Below, piece after piece: positions 7,200-13,356 of a DNA stretch of 13,356 bases. This stretch comes from CAYOMP01 sp964405075 (lineage in GTDB: Bacteria > Bacillota > Clostridia > Lachnospirales > Lachnospiraceae), in NCBI GenBank assembly GCA_964405075.1, contig CAYOMP010000067.1, positions 1-13,356 on the forward strand, written 5' to 3'. The position numbers were made by a program, and so were the translations under genes. The notes under the pieces are model-generated. The model searched no databases. It was not told the origin of the DNA and was given only the letters and a program-made list of their open reading frames with translations. Each line of letters starts with the position of its first letter. Positions within the stretch are counted from its first letter, which is position 1.

Positions 7200-10100
7200 A
7201 TGCAGTTCTGGAAAAAGATGAGCAGACCATTGGCGTTGGCTCTGTCATTAACTGTTGCCACAACGGTAGTTCCTGTTGGAGGAATTAACGTTTATGCGGC
7301 GGAAGAAACAGCTGTAGAAACTGAAACGGAAAGTTTGGAGGATACAGTAAGTGTTGGAGAAACAACACAGGGAGAGAATGAGGAAAATGAAAGTGCAGAC
7401 AATTCAGAATTGACAGTAGGAAAAAAAGCAGAGAGCGAAGAGGCAATAAGTGAAGAGTCAGAAGTTGACACGGAAGTTGCAAGTCAAGCTGAACCAGTGG
7501 CGAACACTATATATACATATGATTTTACCGGGGGCACTATTATCACTAGTGCAGACGGAAAAATCGACACCTTTACAACAGATGATGGACTTATGACTAT
7601 TAACGGTGGAGGTTCATTGTATTACCATGGAAGCCATGGTTTGGCAGTGTACAATGATAATTCTTTTGAAATCAAGGTTGCGGGAAATGCCATAATTACA
7701 TTTAATGTATGTAAATATGGAAGCGGAACAATCAATGCAGTAAGTTCTGATGCAAGTGGAGTATTCTCGAAAACGTCAGCTTCATTGGTAGGTGCAAGTG
7801 ATACTGATACTGTAGAATTTTTGTATTCAGGTGAAGCTGCAACATTAACATTTACTGTAGAAGCAAGTTCACAAAGTTATCTTCACAAAATCGTAGTAGA
7901 AAATACATCAGAAGAGCTTGACATGACACAGTGGGCACAAAAGAGTTTTGAACTACAGATTGGAGAAAGAACAATAAGTGTTACAGGTGCTCAGGTAGAA
8001 GCGGAAAATGCATCTGTTACAGTTGATAACGGTTCTGTTTATTTTGCTAATTCTGTAAGTGCTTACATAAGTGCTGCTTTTGGCGGAATGGGAATTACAG
8101 ATAGTATGATTACAAATAATTCAACAGATGTTGTTGAAAGTGCAGCGATTAATTCGGACGGTGATGTGGTTGTGACATTTGCAGACCAGACAACTTATCC
8201 ATATACATATACCGTTAAATTGCAGGATACAGATACATTTGTAACACCTGTAAGTGGAAGTGCTTATAGCTACGATTTTACATCAGCATCTTATACACTG
8301 CCAGAGGACTTTTCGTCATCAAACACGATAACAGATACATATACAATAGATGACGGTTTGGTAACATTAGGAATCGGAAACGGAAACAAAGGTATATATA
8401 ATAATGGTTCACATGGAATTGTGGTTAATAATGGCAATACAATTGAAGTGAAAGTAGCAGGAAATGCCAGCATTGTATTTGGTGTATGTCAATACAGCAA
8501 AACAGATGCGGTTATTAATATGACATCAACACTTAGCAATGGTGAAACTTCCATATTTGCGGACGGTAATAATTCATTATACTCTGCGGAGGATGGAGGA
8601 AGCATTACATATACTTATGAGGGTGAAGCCACAACATTAAAGTTTGAGGTAGTATCAACAAGTGGAAGTGCCTATATTCATAATATGACAGTTAAGAATT
8701 TAAGCAATGATACAGCTTCAGAGGTTAAGAATGAGCAGACAGAAATGCCTTCAGCTTATAATGCAGATAACATAACTGCCACACCTGTGGGACACAGAAT
8801 TTATTTAAGCAATTCAGATACAACGGCATATAATGCATCCGTTGATACAAGTAACGGTTATTATTTATTTGATGCTACAGCAGATTATAATACATTGGAA
8901 GCAGATTTGATGATAACCCTTATGGGAAATTCAAGCAAATATGGTTTAACAGCAGGTGTATTTAAAGAAAACGAAAGTTCAAGTGCAATTGAGTCAATTT
9001 TAACAGTGGCAATGCGTGGTGACAAAAGCTTGAGAAATCTTTACAATAAATCAAGTGACGGTACCATTGGAACAGGTGGAATAAATACAACATATGAAGT
9101 CGGCGAAAGAGTTCATGTAAAAATAGTAAGAACAGACAGTAAAATATATTTTTATGCAACAACAGAAGATGGTATAGAGAATACAAAGGATATAAGTTTT
9201 GATTCAACGACTATATCTTCTGACAGCTCATTGAGATATGGTTTTTCAATAGCAAATGCAGACGCAGTTATAACAAATCTTGTATATACATCACAAGGTG
9301 GAACTGTATTATATGACCAGAATGACTGTTATGAAGCAGTGGGAACAGCACCAGTTGTTTCACAGGTTCAAACACCTGTTATATCATCGGATAGAAAATC
9401 AATAACTGTTGAATGGGACGGTGATGATTGCCAAGAGGATGGTATGTATAAGGTAGAGTTGTCTTCTGATAATGGTTCTACATTTACGACTTTATCATCA
9501 GCTGTTACTGAAAAGACATATACTGCCAATATTTCAACAAGTGGAAGATATGTGTTTAGAATTTCAGGTGTATGCGGTGAACAAACGTCATCAGCGGTAA
9601 CATCATCAGCAGTAGAACTTCAGGCACCTTTGGGAGAAACAGTTATTTCAGCAGTAAGTAGTGATTCAACAATTTCTTTAAGCTGGACTGCAGTGGAGAA
9701 CGCAACACATTATGAGATTTATAGAAAATCATCAGAAGAAACGGACTATACAAAGATAGCTTCTGTAGAAGATACGGAATATGAAGATACTAATCTTGAA
9801 AATGAAATGCCATATTATTATTACATAATATGTAAATCAGAAGATAATACAAGTAATGGTTCAGATGTAATTTTAACAGTACCATCAGCAGGACATGTGG
9901 GAGAGTATGTTTATGATGAAGAGGCTGTTGAGATAACAATTACAAAAAAATCTTACGATACTGTATATTCAAATAAGGCGGTATTAGAAGGTGTAGCTGA
10001 AGAGGCAGGAACAATTGAACTTGTGGTTAACGGCGCGATTCAGAATACACAAACAGTAGGAAATAAAGGTTCATTTTCATTTACCGCTTCACTTACAGAA

Positions 10101-13100
10101 GGAAGAAATGATGTTAATCTTTTATTGACAGATTCAAATGGAAATGTAACGAGAAAGACTTATAATTTTGTATATTTAACTAATTATGACATTATTGTTG
10201 ATTCAAGTTATACGGGAACAGATGGTGCAGAGTCAGACATTGCTGGAGTTACTGTATACAGTACAATTCAGGCAGCGGTTGATTCAATAGCTTCATCAAA
10301 TACAGAGAGAAAAGTTATATTGGTAAAAGCAGGAAATTATGTAGAGCATTTAACAATTGAATCTCCATATATTACATTAATTGGTGAAGACAGAGATATG
10401 GTAAATATTTCATTCTATGATGCACAAGAATCACCTGTTGGTGGAGATACTGCAACAAGATGTTCAGTATATGTAAAACAGGCTGCAACAGGATTTGCGG
10501 CAGAAAACCTTACTTTTGAAAATACTTATGAGTATTTGGGTGACGGAAGTATTTCAAATGAATCAGCAGACGCTTTAAGAGTTGATGCTGATGCCAGTTC
10601 ATTTGTAAACGTAAAATTATTAGGATATCAGGATACACTTGATGCATGCTTAAATCATCAGTATTACTATAAATGTTATATAGCAGGAAATATTGATTAT
10701 ATCTATGGTTCTGCACAGGCTTTGTTTAATGACTGTGATTTGGCATTTAGATATAATTCAACTAAAAATAGTGGTTACATAACAGCACCAAAGACATCTG
10801 CAACAGAAAGCTATGGTTATATATTTAATAATTGTCGTGTATTTGCAGAAAATGGTTGTACGGGAAGCAAGTATTTACTGGCACGTCCATGGGGACCTGA
10901 CGGTGCAGCAGCATTTATTAACTGTTATATGAGCAGTATTGTTAATAAAACTACTCCATACGCAGATATGAGCGGAAATCTGGCAACAGAGGCAAGATTT
11001 TTTGAATATTTTACATATGGAAAAGGCTTTGCAATAAATACGGATAGACCACAGCTTTCAAGCTCACAGGCAGAAGCAATGCTTACAGTTGATTCATTGG
11101 GATGGAATCCATATACAACAGTTACAACAACAGCTTCTCATTATAAGGGAAGTATTGTTACAAATGAAGATGAGAAGTTTGTTGAAAATGGATATACTTC
11201 ATCAACTGCCAATCCGGATTCAACATATGATGCAGGACTTGAAATGTATTCGCTTTCAGGCTATGCTGACAGTTATAAAACAACAGGCGGAGGATTACTG
11301 CTTGAAACTTCAGAAAATTATTACAAAGTATCTAACGCAGAGGAATTTTTAGCAGCAGTAGCAGGTATAAAGGCTTCAAGTGAAAAGAGTGTAATTGAGT
11401 TAACAGACGATATTGCTCTTGGAAGTTTGGAAATTGGTGATTTGCTCACAGAATACAGCAGTATTATTTCAAAGGCAATTACACCATTATTGCACCCAAC
11501 GTTATTGGAAACAGGTGTTTCTAAACTTTCATTAAAGGAAATGGGCAACTTTACAATATTCTCACAGAATGGTTCAAGTATTCTTCATACTTGTATAGAT
11601 ATTAATTCATCATCAAATATTATTATTAAAAATATTAAGTTTGATGAGCTTTGGGAGTGGGACGAAGACCACGGAGAATATGACAGAAATGACTGGGATT
11701 ACATTACTATTGAAAACGGAAGCAGCGGTGTATGGATTGATCATTGTACATTCTATAAATCATATGATGGAGTTGTTGATGTTAAAAAGGCAAATGCATC
11801 AGACACAATGGATGTAACTATTTCATGGTGTAGATTTTATCCTGAAAGTGAAGACGGAACATTCTTTGACGCTATGATGAGTAAATTGGAAGCAAACCCT
11901 GAAAATTATGAATATTATAATTCATTAATTTCGGACTATGGAATGACAGCCGAGCAGGTAAGAGGCTATGCGTCAGGTCAGAAAAAAACACACTTGATTG
12001 GTGCATCTGATACAGAAGCAAATTACGAGAACCTTAATCTGACACTGGCATACAACTATTATAAAAATTCAATGGACCGTATGCCAAGACTTCGTGGTGG
12101 TAATTCACATGTTTATAACTGTGTAATGGACGCAACAGATTTATATAATTTGAAAATGGAACTCCTTGAAGCAGGAAACAGTGAGTGTGCGGCTAAGATA
12201 GTAAGTAACGGAGCACTTTCAACATGTGACGCTCATGTACTTGTACAAAATACTTATATGACAAATATTCTCTGTCCTGTACAAAGTGGTAATGCTGCAA
12301 GTGCAGGTGGATATATAAATGCATTGGATTCACTTTACAATTTGGAAGGTGAGGTTACTGAACTTGGAGTTACAGACTATGCAGGAGAAGGCAAGATTTT
12401 GGATACGGAAAGCTTCCTTGCAGCACTTCCTTACAGTATGCCTCATATTTACAGTGCGGATACATTAGGTGAAAATGTTATCCCATATACTGGAGCAGGC
12501 GTAGTTGAAATGAATTATATCCAGTGGCTCAAAACTAAGTATAACAGTAATGTGGCGGACAGTGGTTCTGACAATGATGATAATAGCACAAACACGGGTG
12601 ATGGTAGCGATACCGACGACAGTAATATCAATGATAGCAATACAGATACAAGTGGAAGTAATAACACTGACAATAATACTAACACAGATAACAGCACACA
12701 GAAAGATACACAGGTGTTGGTGAATGGCATACAGTTAAGTAAAACAGATGTTACAATTGGTAAAAATGTGCAAATTGCTTTAAAGGCAGATATTTTACCT
12801 GTTAATGCAACAAATAAGGATGTGGTATGGAAATCATCAAATACAAAGGTTGCCACAGTTGATGAAAATGGAAAAGTTACAGGCAAGACATATGGAACAA
12901 CAGTTATTACGGCAACAGCAAAGAACCAAAGTAACATTGTGGCAAGCTGTAAAGTAAGTGTAGGCTATAAGATTACTTACAAACTTAATGGCGGAAAAAA
13001 TGTAAGCCAAAATCCGTCATATGTATACAAAGAAAAAGTAAAACTTGCTTCACCTGTGAGAAAAGGATATACATTTGCAGGCTGGTATACAGATAAGAAC

Positions 13101-13356
13101 TGTAAAAAGAAAATTACAACAATAAATAAAACCCTTAAAAAGAACATTACAGTTTATGCAAAATGGACTAAAGTAACAAAACCAGCTGCTACAACTTTAA
13201 AGAGCGTTAAAGGACTTTCGAGAAAAATGAAAGTTACACTTAAAGCTAAGGTTAAAAATGCACAGGGATATGAAATTACTTATTCAACAAACAAAAAATT
13301 TAAGAAGAATGTTGAAACAGCATATATTACTAAAGGAACTGCGAAGACTAAAACAA
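7200..13356 (+). CDS. Secreted multidomain pectin methylesterase (CE8)-pectate lyase (PL1), 3' end beyond window
   Basis: The frame stays open for 2052 codons to the window edge. Layout by residue: signal peptide 1-33 (KK, hydrophobic core, VYA|AEE); E/S/T-rich linker to about 104; beta-rich repeats at 105-235 and 356-501 with a small domain between; lectin-like region 502-720; FN3-like domains 724-807 and 809-896; Ig-like domain about 905-992; CE8 esterase 995-1305; PL1 lyase about 1375-1767; D/N/S/T linker 1787-1838; BIG2 1839-1921; InlB B-type repeat 1923-1992 (GYTFAGWYTD, YAKW); start of a further surface module. CE8 shows Gln1144-Asp1145 (GYQDTL), Asp1166 (DYIYG) and Arg1229 (LARPW); the usual QAVAL glutamine reads Ser1122. 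PL1 shows WIDHC (1512-1516), Asp1523/Asp1527 and Arg1627/Arg1632 (RMPRLR), plus a roughly 45-residue helical insert at 1548-1594. It should demethylate pectin and then cut it outside the cell. Anchoring signals are not visible. Start chosen by AGGAGGA and the signal peptide. Confidence 0.95.
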   Translation, partial: MQFWKKMSRPLALALSLTVATTVVPVGGINVYAAEETAVETETESLEDTVSVGETTQGENEENESADNSELTVGKKAESEEAISEESEVDTEVASQAEPVANTIYTYDFTGGTIITSADGKIDTFTTDDGLMTINGGGSLYYHGSHGLAVYNDNSFEIKVAGNAIITFNVCKYGSGTINAVSSDASGVFSKTSASLVGASDTDTVEFLYSGEAATLTFTVEASSQSYLHKIVVENTSEELDMTQWAQKSFELQIGERTISVTGAQVEAENASVTVDNGSVYFANSVSAYISAAFGGMGITDSMITNNSTDVVESAAINSDGDVVVTFADQTTYPYTYTVKLQDTDTFVTPVSGSAYSYDFTSASYTLPEDFSSSNTITDTYTIDDGLVTLGIGNGNKGIYNNGSHGIVVNNGNTIEVKVAGNASIVFGVCQYSKTDAVINMTSTLSNGETSIFADGNNSLYSAEDGGSITYTYEGEATTLKFEVVSTSGSAYIHNMTVKNLSNDTASEVKNEQTEMPSAYNADNITATPVGHRIYLSNSDTTAYNASVDTSNGYYLFDATADYNTLEADLMITLMGNSSKYGLTAGVFKENESSSAIESILTVAMRGDKSLRNLYNKSSDGTIGTGGINTTYEVGERVHVKIVRTDSKIYFYATTEDGIENTKDISFDSTTISSDSSLRYGFSIANADAVITNLVYTSQGGTVLYDQNDCYEAVGTAPVVSQVQTPVISSDRKSITVEWDGDDCQEDGMYKVELSSDNGSTFTTLSSAVTEKTYTANISTSGRYVFRISGVCGEQTSSAVTSSAVELQAPLGETVISAVSSDSTISLSWTAVENATHYEIYRKSSEETDYTKIASVEDTEYEDTNLENEMPYYYYIICKSEDNTSNGSDVILTVPSAGHVGEYVYDEEAVEITITKKSYDTVYSNKAVLEGVAEEAGTIELVVNGAIQNTQTVGNKGSFSFTASLTEGRNDVNLLLTDSNGNVTRKTYNFVYLTNYDIIVDSSYTGTDGAESDIAGVTVYSTIQAAVDSIASSNTERKVILVKAGNYVEHLTIESPYITLIGEDRDMVNISFYDAQESPVGGDTATRCSVYVKQAATGFAAENLTFENTYEYLGDGSISNESADALRVDADASSFVNVKLLGYQDTLDACLNHQYYYKCYIAGNIDYIYGSAQALFNDCDLAFRYNSTKNSGYITAPKTSATESYGYIFNNCRVFAENGCTGSKYLLARPWGPDGAAAFINCYMSSIVNKTTPYADMSGNLATEARFFEYFTYGKGFAINTDRPQLSSSQAEAMLTVDSLGWNPYTTVTTTASHYKGSIVTNEDEKFVENGYTSSTANPDSTYDAGLEMYSLSGYADSYKTTGGGLLLETSENYYKVSNAEEFLAAVAGIKASSEKSVIELTDDIALGSLEIGDLLTEYSSIISKAITPLLHPTLLETGVSKLSLKEMGNFTIFSQNGSSILHTCIDINSSSNIIIKNIKFDELWEWDEDHGEYDRNDWDYITIENGSSGVWIDHCTFYKSYDGVVDVKKANASDTMDVTISWCRFYPESEDGTFFDAMMSKLEANPENYEYYNSLISDYGMTAEQVRGYASGQKKTHLIGASDTEANYENLNLTLAYNYYKNSMDRMPRLRGGNSHVYNCVMDATDLYNLKMELLEAGNSECAAKIVSNGALSTCDAHVLVQNTYMTNILCPVQSGNAASAGGYINALDSLYNLEGEVTELGVTDYAGEGKILDTESFLAALPYSMPHIYSADTLGENVIPYTGAGVVEMNYIQWLKTKYNSNVADSGSDNDDNSTNTGDGSDTDDSNINDSNTDTSGSNNTDNNTNTDNSTQKDTQVLVNGIQLSKTDVTIGKNVQIALKADILPVNATNKDVVWKSSNTKVATVDENGKVTGKTYGTTVITATAKNQSNIVASCKVSVGYKITYKLNGGKNVSQNPSYVYKEKVKLASPVRKGYTFAGWYTDKNCKKKITTINKTLKKNITVYAKWTKVTKPAATTLKSVKGLSRKMKVTLKAKVKNAQGYEITYSTNKKFKKNVETAYITKGTAKTKT
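7512..7904 (+). repeat. Intragenic domain repeat, copy 1
   Basis: Residues 105-235 of the pectinase. Shared blocks with copy 2, in order: YxYDFT, (T/I)DDGL, GSHG(L/I)xV, a variable N-x-(S/T)-(F/I)-E-(I/V)-KVAGNA, FxVCxY, Y-x-GEA-x-TLxF, and a final (L/I)H...V-x-N. The predicted fold is an all-beta sandwich, most likely a carbohydrate-binding module, but I cannot name a family. Confidence 0.85.
8265..8702 (+). repeat. Intragenic domain repeat, copy 2
   Basis: Residues 356-501 of the pectinase. It carries YSYDFT, IDDGLVTLG, GSHGIVV, KVAGNASIVFGVCQY, YEGEATTLKFEV and IHNMTVKNL in the same order as copy 1. It is about 15 residues longer, mainly between YDFT and IDDGL and in the SIFADGNNSLYSAEDGG loop. 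DNA-level divergence is large, so the duplication is old. Confidence 0.85.

Noticed and set aside
12515..12937. 140-residue open frame on the minus strand, with hydrophobic leucine/valine/serine-rich sequence
   Set aside because: It is the antisense of the D/N/S/T linker and BIG2 domain of the pectinase; its composition mirrors that low-complexity DNA and no ribosome binding site supports it.

Overview
The window looks like chromosomal DNA of an anaerobic, AT-rich, Gram-positive gut or rumen bacterium of the Lachnospiraceae type, possibly a pectin specialist such as Lachnospira. This rests on an oxygen-sensitive class III ribonucleotide reductase, TPR-GGDEF signalling genes, a very large secreted pectinase with typical Firmicute surface modules, AGGAGG ribosome binding sites and strong A/T codon bias. 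The species is an inference.

Layout, all genes on the + strand. Positions 1-91 are the tail of a probable HD-GYP protein (cyclic-di-GMP phosphodiesterase family), closed by a hairpin terminator. Positions 164-413 are the control region of nrdD, with two NrdR-type boxes exactly 31 bp apart and a good promoter whose -35 lies inside the second box. nrdD (414-2597) and its activase gene nrdG (2594-3091) overlap by 4 bases. Immediately behind them lie two tandem paralogues encoding TPR-repeat GGDEF proteins (diguanylate cyclase family). Both are broken. The first (3096-4704) carries two in-frame stops and two frameshifts. The second (4697-6295) has one early in-frame stop and is otherwise open. 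When repaired on paper their N-termini align without gaps and their lengths nearly match (535 and 532 codons), which supports both the start sites and the lesions. An 84-residue protein of unknown function follows (6424-6678).

Positions 6679-7199 are a long AT-rich intergenic region with a hairpin terminator, a CcpA/cre-like palindrome, a perfect 13-bp inverted repeat and two candidate promoters. Positions 7200-13356 encode at least 2052 residues of one secreted protein that runs off the window. In order it has a signal peptide, an acidic linker, two copies of a beta-rich repeat, a lectin-like region, two fibronectin type III-like domains, an Ig-like domain, a CE8 pectin methylesterase, a PL1 pectate lyase, a D/N/S/T linker, a BIG2 domain, an InlB B-type repeat and the start of another surface module.

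How the parts work together: nrdD/nrdG supply deoxyribonucleotides without oxygen. The pectinase would demethylate pectin with one domain and cleave the exposed polygalacturonate with the next. The HD-GYP tail and two GGDEF genes suggest a cyclic-di-GMP locus whose synthesis arm has decayed. No CRISPR array, RNA gene or insertion sequence was seen. The most interesting items are the decaying GGDEF pair, the modular CE8-PL1 enzyme with its duplicated N-terminal domain, and the textbook-like NrdR operator.
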